Below are positions 13,894 to 26,222 of a stretch of DNA of 64,000 bases, piece after piece; position 1 is the first letter of the stretch; each line of letters starts with the position of its first letter. Made by a program: the position numbers and the translations under genes. The DNA is taken from positions 39,734,338-39,798,337 of the forward strand of contig NC_060059.1 in the NCBI RefSeq assembly GCF_020283565.1. Reading direction: 5' to 3'. This DNA is from Trifolium pratense (lineage: Eukaryota > Streptophyta > Magnoliopsida > Fabales > Fabaceae). The notes beneath the pieces were generated by a model that saw nothing but the letters and a program-made list of their open reading frames with translations, was not told the DNA's origin and searched no databases.

Positions 13894-16445
13894 TTAGTCT
13901 ATATTGTAAATTAGGTACATCATTTTATGTTTTTTAATGAATTTCAAAAGTTAATTTTTTCGTATATATAAGACCAGAATACTAATTGAAAAATATATTA
14001 TATTGAAAAAGATAATTTTTATATTTTGAAAAAATAGATTACATAAGTTTTAAGACTACGTATTTTACTATATTTAATTTTTAACTATATCTCATAGATA
14101 TATAGTTAACATTTTTATAAAAACAAAAATGTTCTAGATGTTTTATGTCGACCACCTTAACGGCTGAATTTGAGTGATACAAAGGAGACCACAACATATT
14201 CCATGTGAAACTTGTATTGTATGAATGACAAACCTAGCTTAGCTTAGGTCCAGCTTTCATTGGATGCAACAAAGGTTGGCAAATTTATAGTATTTTTATA
14301 ACTTCAAGACCTGCATGTGCCTGCCTGCCTGACCCCATTTGCTTTACTTAGTAATGCAGAAATTCCTCCAATACCAGATAGGGAACGTTGTAGTTTTTCC
14401 TCGTCCCTACCATTGGTTAGAATCTTTTGTCTCGATTAAGTGAAAATATCTAGTATATTCTTCAAGTAAGTGATGTTGAATTAAACTCATAGATTTGAGG
14501 ATTTTGTTAGAATAATTACTACTACTACTCCTCTCAATTAGGAGTACTAATTAGTAATTACACAAAAACTAAAAATACATGTTGATTAAGGGATCAAATT
14601 TAAGTGTGAGTGATTTGTTTCATGTTAATAAATAAATGACCAACCCAAACCTAATATTACATATTTTTGGTTATATAAATTTCAGATTACAACCTCTTAA
14701 GATATGCTTCTTTAGTCTCATCTCAAATACATACTAACTTGAGGCATCCGGCATTTGTAGGCATGCCCCCTCCATTGGGGCTGAAAGCGTCGATTTTTGC
14801 CAACTATATATCACCATTTAAAGGTTCAAAAATACCTGTGAATTAAGATTGAATCCCTATAAAAGAGTATAATGGTAAACTAGTATAATTCATTGACATA
14901 CCTATTGGCATTATCCGTTGTTTGCTATTAGAGGAATGAAAATATAAATACCTAATTGCTTATCCTAAACTTTTTTCTCTATTTTAAAATGAGGTATATC
15001 ATCTTCTCACTTTAAATTTCGTTATTAAAAGAAAAAAAATGCTAACTAATACTTATGATCTTTTTGGGCATTAATTAAAGAACCAAATATAATAAAATGA
15101 TATTGAAACTTGTGTAATTATCCTTTTTAAAATATAAAAACACAATTTTCAACACTATTATTTTAATTTCTTAACTAGTATCTCATGAACAAATATTTGT
15201 ATTATATTTATGTAAAATTGAGATATGAATAGTGTGATAATATTAAAATTAAAGAAGACCATGTTGCTCACACGCTCGGTGGTACACACATAAAAACCGA
15301 CTCTCATCCAATTATCCGCTTATAAAGTTGAAAAGCCCCTAACATTACATTACACCTTGCTTTTTCTTGGAATTTTTGGCACTTCCAAGAGTCAAGTTAA
15401 TTACTAGCTAGTGCTAATTAAAGTGAGAATTATCTATGTATACTAATATAAATAATATGAATATAGATTCTCTTACTTTGAAGCAATAAAGAAATATACT
15501 CTCACTTTACTGCTGTTCAAATTTGAGGATACAGCTAGGTAGCCACACACATGCAAATTGCAAAAGCTGCATGCCTCTTTCGTAGAGAACTTTGTATGGA
15601 AGAAAAGAAACTATGGTCTTGGACCACACATTAATGAAATTTGTATGGAACAATTCAATCAGTTGCACAAGATGTTGTATCAGATGTTGAAGTATTTGTC
15701 CCTCTGTTTTTGTTAATTACTTGTTTTGCAAGAAACTATGGTCTTGGACCACACATTAATGAATACAGTACTATATACTAAATTACTAATGCAAAGTCAT
15801 GAAAACAGTTGATGATAATTAAGAACAATATTGATATTAATAATCAACCCTTTACTTCTCTCCATCTATAGGGAATCTTGTATTATCTTGAAAAGTAATT
15901 ACTTTTTAAAACCTAAACTATCCATTTATAATAAAATAGAAAGCATGTCAATATATAACAATGTGAAATGATGCAATGAACAAAAAAATAGAAATTATTG
16001 ATGATTAACGTAAATATATATATATGAATTAATGTGTGGCCTTCTATTGAACACATAAAAATATTTAATGAATGTCACATATATAATAGTGGAACCAAAA
16101 GCCATATTTTAAAGTTGTAAAGGGGTGATAAAAAACTCTTAAAAGTAATATAGACTACTACTTATGTCGCACCAATGTGTGAGAGACTTGTTAATTAGAA
16201 CATATCCAAAAATTATAAACAAAAGAAAATGGATAATAGTAATTTTTATCATAAATTAACCTACTTGAGTTGGTCTAATGGTGTTAATTTGAAACTTTAG
16301 AATGTGTTCCTCTCAAGTGCTTAGATTCAATGTCTGCTAGTATTCATTTTAGTTGACTAGCTAATCCATGCTATTTTAAAATCAGATTGAATTGGACCAT
16401 AATTAATATTCAACTTATATTTTTTAGTTCATACTATTTTTTTTA

Positions 16446-16750
16446 GGCTTAATTAATAAAATGGTTCCTTAAAGACATTTTTTATTTTAGATTGGTCCCT
16501 TAAAGAAAAAAAGGTCCAAATAGGTCCCTTAAAGAAAAAAAAGTCTGAATAGGTCCCTTAAAGACATCTCCGTTAATCAGTTTGGTCCCTAAAAAGAGGT
16601 CTAAATAGGACCAAACTGATTAACGGATATGTCTTTAAGGGACCTATTCGAACATTTTTTTTCTTTAAGGGACATATTTAGACCTTTTTTTCTTTAAGGG
16701 GCCAATATGAAACCAAAAATGTCTTTAAGGGACCATTTTATTAATTAAGC
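16446..16750. mobile_element. Long-hairpin (foldback) element
   Basis: Almost the whole element is two inverted arms of about 145 bases around a short centre near 16595. The arms repeat the unit 'ggtcccttaaagaaaaaaa' several times. Ends are gcttaattaataaaatgg and its complement. Both sides carry eight T followed by A, possibly a 9-bp target duplication, but the homopolymer makes this uncertain. Confidence 0.8.
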
Positions 16751-18106
16751 TTTTTTTTATTGAATTATTAATATGGTTGGTCCATTGTCCACTCATTTTG
16801 ACAAGCTTACTTTTTAATGCTTTGATTGAAAACTATGCTGCAAAGTGAAGTTTAGATCACACGGACAGGTTGTTAGAGCCTTCACATGATTTGTGAATAT
16901 CCATCTTATCCTTTTCAACGATTGCGACTCTTATTATTTTCCAATCTAATCACATATTCCGATCTTACCCTTACTCTTGCATCAAAATCACCTCTTAATC
17001 CTTTATGAAAATTCATATTTGATTATTTTCTATTATTTAACTCACAAAAAGGAATATTATGTCCTACTTTTTTTCTTAGTACATGATAATTTATCGATAA
17101 TAGAAAGGAATACAAGTAATCGATAACTGATTAGATGAGACAATATGAATTTCTTATAACTAAATTAAAGTCTTAAATTTGATTCTTAACTTGAACATGT
17201 AGTAGCGGTGTACGGAAGATATTTGATTTAAGCTAAAAAATTAGGAGGAGTATAAGTTGTATCTAAGTTCACAAAGAAAAAAAAATCACTCATAATATAA
17301 ACAAGAAATCAAATAAATCATACAATCTAAATTTAACAATCATTCATGATATAAAGGGTTCTACTCTCTTTTTTGACTAAAAGTTATTTGCCTAGAGATT
17401 TAAATCTACCACTAGCATGGTATATGTATGGGCATGCATGGCTCAAAAAATTAATAACATAAATTATTACTATTATTAATTATCAATAAAGTAATCTATA
17501 TTTTTGACTTATCTGATATCTATCTCATCACTTATACGAAAAGAAATGTAAGTAAGAATAAAAGGAGAGGTAATGGTCAACACGATGCACAGCAAGTAGT
17601 TATTTAAAAAAAAGCTTGTCGTTATGTATAAAATAAAATAACAAGACCACTTTATTTCTTCTTTTCTCTAACCCTCAAAAGCACCACCGAAATAAGCTAA
17701 AAAAACAAATGCAATATTTGGAAATAATCTATTATTATTATTATATTAAAAAATGTTTGAGTAATTCAAATGATTTGATCTAGTAGTAATAAATTGATAA
17801 GTTTTTTTTTTGTCACCATGATATATATTTGTATAAAAGTTTAACGCCGAATTTTTTTCATATGTATGAGCCAACGATCAAAGTCCTAACCATACATGTA
17901 AGTATGTAACATTAAAATGATCAAAACTGCTATCACTTAAACTAATTAATTATTAATATAATTAAAAAAATATCTATCAATAAATTAATAAATGAACCCA
18001 GGGGCCTGACTCCGTACATAGTTTTTATATTACAAAATTAATAAAAATGAACTGTCAAGGGCATTTCCGTCCAAAACTAGAAAAATAACAAAACATCAAA
18101 TATTAG

Positions 18107-18116
18107 TATAAATATA
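18107..18116 (+). promoter_or_regulatory. TATA box of the PYL2-like gene
   Basis: TATAAATATA lies 127 bp before the chosen start codon. A plant TATA box predicts transcription from about 18140, leaving a pyrimidine-rich leader of about 100 nt. This argues against any start upstream of about 18140. Confidence 0.5.
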
Positions 18117-18242
18117 TAAGTGTTCACATCTTCATGTCTTGTTTTTGCATATATCATTTTCTTTGTCTCAACTCTCAATCTCCTTCTCCTTCTTATTTTT
18201 CTTCTTCTTTGCATGATATTTGCTTTTGACACCCCCAAAAAA

Positions 18243-18821
18243 ATGTCTTCACAATTATCCCACCATAATATTCAAGGTCTAACACAAGAAGAATTCAAAG
18301 AACTTGAACCAATCATAAAAAAATACCACATATTAGAACCAACACCAAACACATGTACATCAATTATAACCTACAAAATTGAAGCACCATCAAACATAGT
18401 GTGGCCATTTGTTAGAAGCTTTGAGAATCCACAAAAATACAAACATTTTGTCAAAGGTTGTAACATGAAAGGCGACGGTAATGTTGGAAGTATAAGAGAA
18501 GTGACGGTTGTTTCAGGTTTACCAGCTTCAACGAGCACAGAAAGATTAGAGATTTTAGATGATGAAAAACATGTACTAAGTTTTAGAGTTGTTGGTGGCG
18601 AACATCGTCTTCAAAACTATCGATCGGTTACTTCGGTTAATGAATTTGTCAACGATGAAGGTAAGGTTTATACTATTGTTTTGGAATCTTATATTGTTGA
18701 TATTCCACATGGGAACACTGAAGAAGATACCAAGATGTTTGTTGACACTGTTGTCAAGCTTAATCTTCAAAAACTTGGAGTTGTTGCTATGAGTTCATGT
18801 TCATCCATGCATGGACAATAA
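18243..18821 (+). CDS. PYL2: PYR/PYL/RCAR abscisic acid receptor, PYL2-like
   Basis: START-fold ABA receptor; on binding ABA the family inhibits clade A PP2C phosphatases and so releases SnRK2 kinases. Single exon, 192 residues, as expected for this subfamily. The gate loop SGLPA is at 91-95 and the latch GGEHRL at 118-123. Lys67 in KYKHFVK matches the conserved lysine that contacts the ABA carboxylate, and the C-terminal helix runs TKMFVDTVVKLNLQKLGVVA. The start at 18243 was chosen because MSSQLSHHNIQGLTQEE aligns with the PYL2 N-terminus and the ATG has A at -3. The open frame continues upstream with a hydrophobic stretch, but its only other ATG is at 18213; the frame at 18120 opens with GTG. 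PYL2 (the dimeric subfamily) is the best fit; PYL3 is the alternative. Confidence 0.93.
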   Translation: MSSQLSHHNIQGLTQEEFKELEPIIKKYHILEPTPNTCTSIITYKIEAPSNIVWPFVRSFENPQKYKHFVKGCNMKGDGNVGSIREVTVVSGLPASTSTERLEILDDEKHVLSFRVVGGEHRLQNYRSVTSVNEFVNDEGKVYTIVLESYIVDIPHGNTEEDTKMFVDTVVKLNLQKLGVVAMSSCSSMHGQ

Positions 18822-19831
18822 TAATTAATCAATTAATGTTTTAGTTAATTAATTAGGATCATCCATTATGGACTCATTATGTTTGAGTTCATTAGTTATT
18901 GTTGCTTGGTATTAATTATTATAATTTATAATGCATAAGTTTCATTTTCCTTCTTAACTAATATTCTTCAATTCTCATCATAAAATAATAATATTGATGT
19001 ATGTGTAAAAAAAAGCTTTACACTATCAATATACACAAATTAAATTCTTGTCTGTCCTTACGTGTGTTGTTTTTACGAGTTCAAATTAAAATTATTTTTT
19101 AATAATTTTTACTTCACGTTATTATGCATGATACTTTGAACTTTTTTTTACGTTGAAAGTGTTTTTATTTTGTCAACGAAAATAGGTCGCATTTTTTCAA
19201 CAAAATATTTACTCCTACTTCAGTTCTACATGTCGTGCAATTTTTTGCAACAAAAAGAAAATGTCGTGCAATTTTAAATGAGACTAATTATTATGTGGCG
19301 GTTACCCTTTACGTTAGCAATTGGTTGGAATCTAGCAGGAATATTGAATACAGATTCTAAGTTTTAAAATATTAATTTAATTTGTCATTTTCTGTCTTTG
19401 GTAAGTAATAGGCTGTGTTTGAGATGATGAGTATACGTTCTGTTAGTGGCGTAAGCATATACACACACAACACAAGTTGAGACATTTTTTTTAACTTAAT
19501 AACCAAGATATATCCAAGTTGAGGCATTTGATTTAAATATATTACTTATGTTTGTCTAATTTTATGTTTTTTAACTTGAGTATCATCTATACTCGATGAT
19601 AGAAACTAATTCTTGGAACAGATTTTTTTAACGCTACTGGAGGCTCAAATCAGTGATCGAGTCCATAATTTTGGTTAAGATAGAAGAAGCGTATTATCTC
19701 ATCTAAGCATTTTGGAGTTTAAAATTATCTAATTTACAAGCGACTTGCATATTATTGAAATGGGCCTATTAATTGCCATTTAATTTGGGATTTTCTTGCA
19801 ATTTGACATAGAAGTTAGAGTTCATTTTTGC

Positions 19832-20012
19832 GAAAATTTCTCAACGCACCCACCCACTTTCTCCCCCACTCCCCAAAAAATTCGGAAAACGTTTTTCGAA
19901 TTTTTTATAGTGTAAATTTTACACTAAAAAACAGTTCGGAACGTATTTTCCGAATTTTTTTAGGTGCGCTAGGAAGTGTGGGAGAAATGTTGAGGTGCGT
20001 TGAGAAATTTTC
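19832..20012. mobile_element. Mutator-like MITE with 9-bp target duplication
   Basis: Terminal repeats gaaaatttctcaacgcacc and ggtgcgttgagaaattttc are exact complements. The flanks catttttgc (19823-19831) and catttttgc (20013-20021) are identical. Length 181 bp. A 9-bp duplication points to the Mutator superfamily. Confidence 0.9.
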
Positions 20013-21157
20013 CATTTTTGCCTCTTCAAAAAAAAAAATTAGAGTTAAAAAATGGTCCAAAAAAAATTATACAAAATGAAAAGTGTCACATAAATTTTAT
20101 ACTCAACTGTGAGATTTTGGGTTCAAACTCAGATGAAGATGTTCAACTTAACAATACGAACAAAAATAAAATATGAATTTTATTGTGAAAAATGGTCAAA
20201 TTTGGATCAAATTGTTTAAATTTGGAGAAAGAAAAATAATGAATTTTGTGCAACCATGGGGGTGGATGGTAGTTGAAGTTACTAAAATAAAAGTGTTTTT
20301 TTTTTTTGTGTGGCTTAAAAAAATGTCAAACCCTTAATTGAACGGCAATTGGACAAAGAACTGAGAAAATCTCGTGATGACTTTGTGAGCAACCTTCAGA
20401 AACATGTGAGTGTGAAAACTATGGCTACAATATTTCACAACTCTCATATATTGGGACTTGCACAATATATAGTATGAACATTATTTAATATATATGTTCT
20501 TTATTTATTACTATTTATAGTTTTTTTAATGTTATGGTATTTTTGAAAGGCGGCAAGAAGCAACATGACAGTTAGTGGATACGGTTTTTATTTTTTTCGT
20601 ACATCATAATACAGCTTGAGTAAAAGAAAAATACATAATAATACAGCTCAATGCTCATAACTTTATTTTGCATAATATTATTCTTTTCATTTCAAATCAA
20701 TTAATTAGCTGTTTATGAGAAATGCATATATTTTAATTTGTTTCATAAGTGCAATTTCATATGATGAAATTTTGTAAGGGCATTTGATAGGTTAGAGTTT
20801 GAGTTTAAATTTGTAAGTTTTTATTTTTTAACTATGGGACGGACAACCCTCAAAGTTGTTTCAGGTAAAATGGTCAAGAAATTATGTTCTAACAATCAAT
20901 ACGTTTTTATACCGTTTGCATTCGACATTTTTGAATTTATAGCACAAGAGGTTGTAAACCTTTTGAAAAGAGTCCTAAAGGTCATTGTAATATTATTAGA
21001 CTAAATATTTTTATCTTATCTGAGTTTAATATCAAATTCCCACTTAGGATTGATTTAATTTTAGGCCCTTAAGTATTTCTATTTAATGTTTTTTAGAAAA
21101 TAGATTGAGAGCAAAATATTTAGAAAACAAACATATACAAATATCTAGAAAAATAAA

Positions 21158-21414
21158 GATATTTTCTCTTCGGGCCCCCCATGTATCTTTTATACCCCCC
21201 AATATTCCAATTTTGCCCTTGATAAAAACTTCGGTTCGCAGAAACCGAAGTATTTTCTAGTTCAAATTCAGGAAAATTTCGGTTAAAAGAAACCGAATTT
21301 TGTTTTCAAGGCAAAAAAAATTCGATTCGTAGAAATCGAAGTTTTTATTGAAGGGCATAAAAGTAAAATCTAGAGGGTGAAAAAGAATCATGGGGGGCCT
21401 AAAGAGAAAATATC
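21158..21414. mobile_element. Mutator-like MITE with internal hairpins and 9-bp target duplication
   Basis: Ends gatattttctctt and aagagaaaatatc, with the subterminal block ggccccccatg mirrored as catggggggcc. Flanks are aaaaataaa at 21149-21157 and 21415-21423. The interior has three short hairpins of the form TTCGGTT-loop-AACCGAA. Length 257 bp. Confidence 0.85.
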
Positions 21415-21803
21415 AAAAATAAATTTATAAAAGTTGTCTTTTTCTAAGTTTTTGCAACCCAGCCCATGTTTTTGTGTTGGGCTAGTCATGCCAGTATGTT
21501 GTTCATGCTTATTTTGACAGTTTATTATTTATATTTTTTCTCAAAGCGATCCTATCCTAAATATTAGATGAGAAAGAGAAAAAAGAATGCAATGGTTAAT
21601 GGTACTTAATCTATCAAAAACAATTAAAGTTACCAAAAACGCGAAAACACACTCCACCTATCATCTTTAAATATAATTAAATGGTGGACTAAGTTCATAC
21701 AGAGTAAAAATACTCTGACTTTAAATGGGGCTCCCGCAAGTGGCCAGTGGGATCGGTTCCCTTCGATAAGTCGGTCCTAGAGACGATTCAAAAATAAAAT
21801 AAA

Positions 21804-21982
21804 GGAGAATGTTAACTTGTGCTCTTAAGGCACATGTTAAGAAGATAAATGTGGAAAATATTTATTGAACCTGTGTTGTATTCAATTCTCTAAGCATTAA
21901 ATTCTTTGTATCATTAAATGTTATATATTTCTATTTTTAACTAGCTTAACATGTGCCCTTAGGGCACAAGTTAACATGACCC
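21804..21982. mobile_element. Palindromic-end MITE, copy 1 (9-bp target duplication)
   Basis: Starts ggagaatgttaacttgtgc and ends gcacaagttaacatgaccc. The duplication taaaataaa is at 21795-21803 and 21983-21991. Each terminus is itself a palindrome around 'gcccttaagggc'. Closely similar to the copy at 55635-55812. Confidence 0.9.
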
Positions 21983-23863
21983 TAAAATAAAATAATCAAA
22001 TGAATTTCAAAAATCAAAATGTATGCCACCCCCCCACCCCACAGATAAACTCTTGATAGAATCCATTACTTCACCCCCCCCTATTCCTCCATATAAAAAA
22101 GTATATTATGCTAGCTCAATAACTCAAATAGTCTAAAATGGTCGGACCAAACTTAATAATATACAAGTCAATAAATTGGTCAGCCCAATCTAACTATTTA
22201 TATAGTTGTATTGTATCGGATTTCGGATTTGACCGGACTTATCTATATTTGACAACTGTAATTGTACGTTAACTATTGGGTTATGAGGGAATAGTCGGAG
22301 GATCATCTACATTGAGCTCAGAACAACTATCATGAGTTATTTTACTTATAAAGTGTTCAATATCCACTTTATTATCCAAAATGTGAGACTCAACTCATAT
22401 TTAAAATACCAACATTAATTTATGAAAACTTACAAAGATGATTGTTCAATTCACCTCCAATGTATGTGGGTTTAGAAATTCACAATTCACAATTATTAAT
22501 AGATATTAAGCCCAATAGATTATGACCACAACTTAGGCAAAGAGGGCCACAAAAACAGAAACAAGTTTGTCGTTTAGGAGTCTTACAAACGTGTTCAGAG
22601 TTAGTGCCCTGTGTTGTGTCTTCTAAAAGGTTTTATAGGGCCCATTACTTATCCTTTGTCTAGTTGTATATAGTATGACTTCATTATTACCCAACCAGTT
22701 AACTTGACCAAATCACCCCAAAACTATACCTTTATTGGGAAAACAATTATTTCCCTTGATCTTTCTGAAAAAGGACTCACCCTTATTCTCTTACAAAACT
22801 TATCAAATCTTATATACATACATGTGGTTTCAAGCACCAAGTGCTAAGGTAACTTAGACAAATTTATAATATTCTTGTAAGATGAACATTTTTTTAAAAC
22901 AGGGAAAGTTAGTAATTTAAGAGGTTTATTACTGAGTAACTTATATTTTTAAATTACGATCTATTTCATGGTTGAAATTTTAAATATAATCTTGACATAG
23001 ATTTGGATATAAGATAAGATAAGATAAGATAAATGTGTATGTGTTATTATGTCTACATTTTATCATATCTTATATCAAAATCTATGTCTTAATCATAATT
23101 AATCTTATTTAACCACTAAACATGACTTAAAATACTTATTTAACCACCAAATCTATTTCACCCCTAAATGTAGACATGATATATAACACGTACACATTTA
23201 TCTTATCATATGGATTTAAGATATGATAAAATGTTGTACCCAATAAATAATATGATAAAATGTAGACATGGTTCGTAAAAAAAAAAATGCAGACATGGTA
23301 ACGCATTTATCTAATAATATATTTGAATTTGATGTACATATATAATAACAATATTTTATAGGGCAATTATATGTCACGGCAAAATACAAAGGTAGGCAAT
23401 GCCCTATTTAATTAAGGTTTTATCGGATTTGACATACACCGACTTAATTTTAGAAGGTGTTTCTAAAAAATAAATAGGTGTACGTTAGCAATTCCTTTTG
23501 TTATAATACATCTACTTATTTTTTAGAATGTGTGTGTTAGTAAATGATAATTAAAAAGTAGTTAAATATACTTTAAAGTGTATATTATTAATGCACACCT
23601 TCATAGAAAAGAGTAGGTGTGCATCAACAAATCGTTTATCTATCTAAAATAGAGTATACAAGTGATATAAATTTTTAATTATCTTATAACTTTTTTTTTC
23701 TTCAAGTAGCCTAGTGGCTAGAAAAGAGTAGGTGTGCATCAACAAATCGTTTATCTATATATAGTGCGATGTCTATGCTAACCGAGTTAAGCTCACAGAG
23801 ACAATTATGTTATATCTTTAATTATGGTATATTGTGGACTTGGTTTTAATTATTTTTTTTTTT

Positions 23864-24047
23864 TTACAAAACCGTGGACTTGATTTTCTTTTCTCACTAT
23901 CTGTATCCGGCCTACTGACAGCCTAATCTGGTTTGGGGGTCAGTTCTGACATCAAATGGTTTCAATCTCCTCCAGATCGCAGTTGCGAGAGATCGAACCT
24001 TGATCCTCCTTACCAAGTCCAACTCTAGTCACCGGTAAACCAAATAA
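23864..24047 (-). mobile_element. tRNA-derived SINE (family B), minus strand
   Basis: Read on the minus strand it has a B-box-like ggttcgatctc followed by the segment ctgacccccaaaccagatt, which it shares with the copies at 51984 and 60798. A run of T at about 23850-23863 is the A-tail of the element. The outer boundary near 24047 is approximate. Confidence 0.65.
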
Positions 24048-25439
24048 TAATGGGTCATGCTAAACAGTGTCCCCGGACACTTGTTATAGATCACGTGTCG
24101 TATTTGGTCTAATAAAATTATTTCAACATTTTTTGTTTTATGAACTTGACCATAAAACGCTCACTTTTTTTTGTAACAAAGAGGACTTTTGCCAAAACAA
24201 GAAGAAAAAATAAACTACAAATAAATTTACCGAGGAGTGAAAACTCCAGAAACATCAACCGATTAATTTGAGTAGGACATAACTCAAAAAGCCACCAAGG
24301 GTTGTTACCATTTGTTCCTGCATGGATTTTAAGGGTATATATTTAGTGAGACCTAACCGACGATGTATTTATTAGAACCATCACGTAGTAGTTCTTTGTA
24401 AACCGGGGATATAAGTGTCTATTCTATAAATATCAGAATAGTAGAGTGCCGGGCACTAATATTAGTTTTTCTCTATCTTCGTACAAACTGCAAACTCATT
24501 GTCCTTACCTTTATTTGCCCTCTGGTCGAAAAACCATGGGCAAAGCATTAAGTATTTTTCCCCCCAAAAGCTTATTTTGTCTATGTGTGTTCTATTGCAG
24601 GAAAAAGGAAATAATACAAAAAGCAAAAAGCAATGCCCCCTCGTGCATAAAAGTATGTAAAATTTATAGTGGAGAAGGATACGCCAATCTTATTCGATTA
24701 TGATTCAAAAATTAAGGTATTTGGTTTAAGTAATTAATAAGTTCTTTTAAGATAAATTGTTTGAAAAAATTTAAATTTTATATTTAGTAGAAATAATTCT
24801 GATCAGACTTTACTTATTTCGCAGTCGAACTCTGGATTACCAGAACCCCTTAAATGAAAATTAGAGAGTTAAAAACCCAAAAATATAAAATATAATTTTG
24901 TACGGTAGGTGTTCCTTCGAAGCTGTTTGGGAAAAGCGGAAGCACATTTTATTTTCATTTTCACAAGATGAAGGTGGACCATAGTCTCAGTATGGCAAAT
25001 TGGCAATCACAATCACAATATTGCTAAAGAATTAACTTAAAATGGATGGAAACATCAACTCAATGTTCTTAAAAAAGAACTAAGACTTATTTTAGATCTA
25101 TTATGTAAAGTTAGTGAGTATTTTAGAAATTCACACATATTATATGTTTTCTTTTTTATAAAAAAAGACGGGAAGTCTAGCAAGAAACTAAAAATTAAAT
25201 GGATATTTTTAGGCATGGTTTCAGAAAAATCATCAAAAAGAAAATTACAAAGCTCATTAAAAAGAGTTTTTATTCTTACGCACAAACTAAAAAATCTAAT
25301 GAAAGACTAAAGTCTACAAGCTAATCATCACAATAATTTTCCTCTTTCTAAGTGATAAGAAGATTAGAATTTGATTCACACCATCAACAAAAACTACTCG
25401 TACTAATAACTAACATCAGTGTGAACTATGGATAATTAA

Positions 25440-25441
<2 letters not shown>

Positions 25442-25502
<61 letters not shown>
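25442..25502. repeat. (TA)n microsatellite
   Basis: About 61 bases of uninterrupted alternating T and A. Confidence 0.97.
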
Positions 25503-25505
<3 letters not shown>

Positions 25506-25669
25506 AAGTGTTCTAATTTATTAATCCTCTATCAAACAAATTCAAAATCATGATTAATCGTGTTTAATTGATGATTAATAAGTTGAATCACTTTACCATA
25601 TTCATCGACTGTCCACCGAATATGACTATCCATATATTTGAACTATAAGAATTATTTTCGTTTTTGTTT

Positions 25670-25797
25670 TTTTGCTAGGTTATGTCTAGTAGTTAGAAAT
25701 TCATTCTTGAGATAAATATGTGAAATGTCTAGAGTTCAAACTTGCCTCTTACATATAAAATATAATTTCTCCACCAACTGAATTAAGCTCATATATA
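25670..25797 (-). mobile_element. tRNA-derived SINE (family C), minus strand
   Basis: On the minus strand it reads gagcttaattcagttggtgg (A-box), then tttgaactctaga (B-box), then a tail similar to the copy at 26100-26222. No clear target duplication was found. Confidence 0.6.
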
Positions 25798-26099
25798 TGT
25801 GACACCATTTTTGCATTCTATTAACCATTTAAATTGATTCCAAATTCAATGTCAATTTTGTGCATAAAAATATCAGTAGGCAAGAAACAAAAAGAGAACA
25901 ATTGAATAAAATACTTTGTCTACCATATACAAATGTGTTGTATGGAATTGAATTATATCTCAATTGATAATGACATGATTTATTGATCAAATGGCAAAAA
26001 CTAATTTGTACATAATTCAAAACTTATTTAAGTTGTACATCATAGACCAGGCCTTGATTGGTTAACCAATTTATTTGTAGCTTATTGTATAAGTATTTT

Positions 26100-26222
26100 T
26101 TTCAAGTAACTTAGTAGTTAGAAATCCAGTTTTTAAGGCGAATAAGTTGAAGTACTAGAATTCGAACTTCTAATTCTTATATATTACATGTAATATTTCT
26201 ACCAACTGAATTATATTTACGA
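26100..26222 (-). mobile_element. tRNA-derived SINE (family C), minus strand
   Basis: Same layout as the element at 25670-25797, with aattcagttggtag near the head and a B-box-like gttcgaattctag on the minus strand. Boundaries approximate. Confidence 0.6.

Larger units (their letters stand above)
13051..18106. other. Gene desert between KEA and PYL2-like genes
   Basis: AT-rich, no convincing open frame. It contains a Tourist-like MITE (13680-13893), a 32-bp direct repeat (about 15604 and 15731), a long perfect-looking hairpin element (16446-16750), and otherwise unassigned DNA. The last few hundred bases are presumably the promoter of the receptor gene. Confidence 0.7.
18822..24050. other. 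Gene desert rich in MITEs
   Basis: No gene seen. It contains MULE-like MITEs at 19832-20012, 21158-21414 and 21804-21982, a GATAA tandem run near 23012-23032 inside an approximately 95-bp inverted repeat (about 22994-23087), a 38-bp direct repeat (23604 and 23718), and a SINE on the minus strand (about 23864-24047). A second inverted segment with similar sequence to the GATAA repeat lies at about 23170-23240. Confidence 0.65.

Noticed and set aside
18120..18242. N-terminal hydrophobic extension of the ABA receptor
   Set aside because: It opens with GTG rather than ATG and mostly precedes the start site predicted from the TATA box.
19828..20079. 83-residue frame over the 19832 element
   Set aside because: It is formed by the inverted-repeat MITE and its flank.
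24446..24703. 85-residue plus-strand frame
   Set aside because: No start context, no motif, no splice partners; composition is like the surrounding intergenic DNA.
25442..25502. Possible regulatory AT tract
   Set aside because: A plain (TA)n microsatellite far from any gene.
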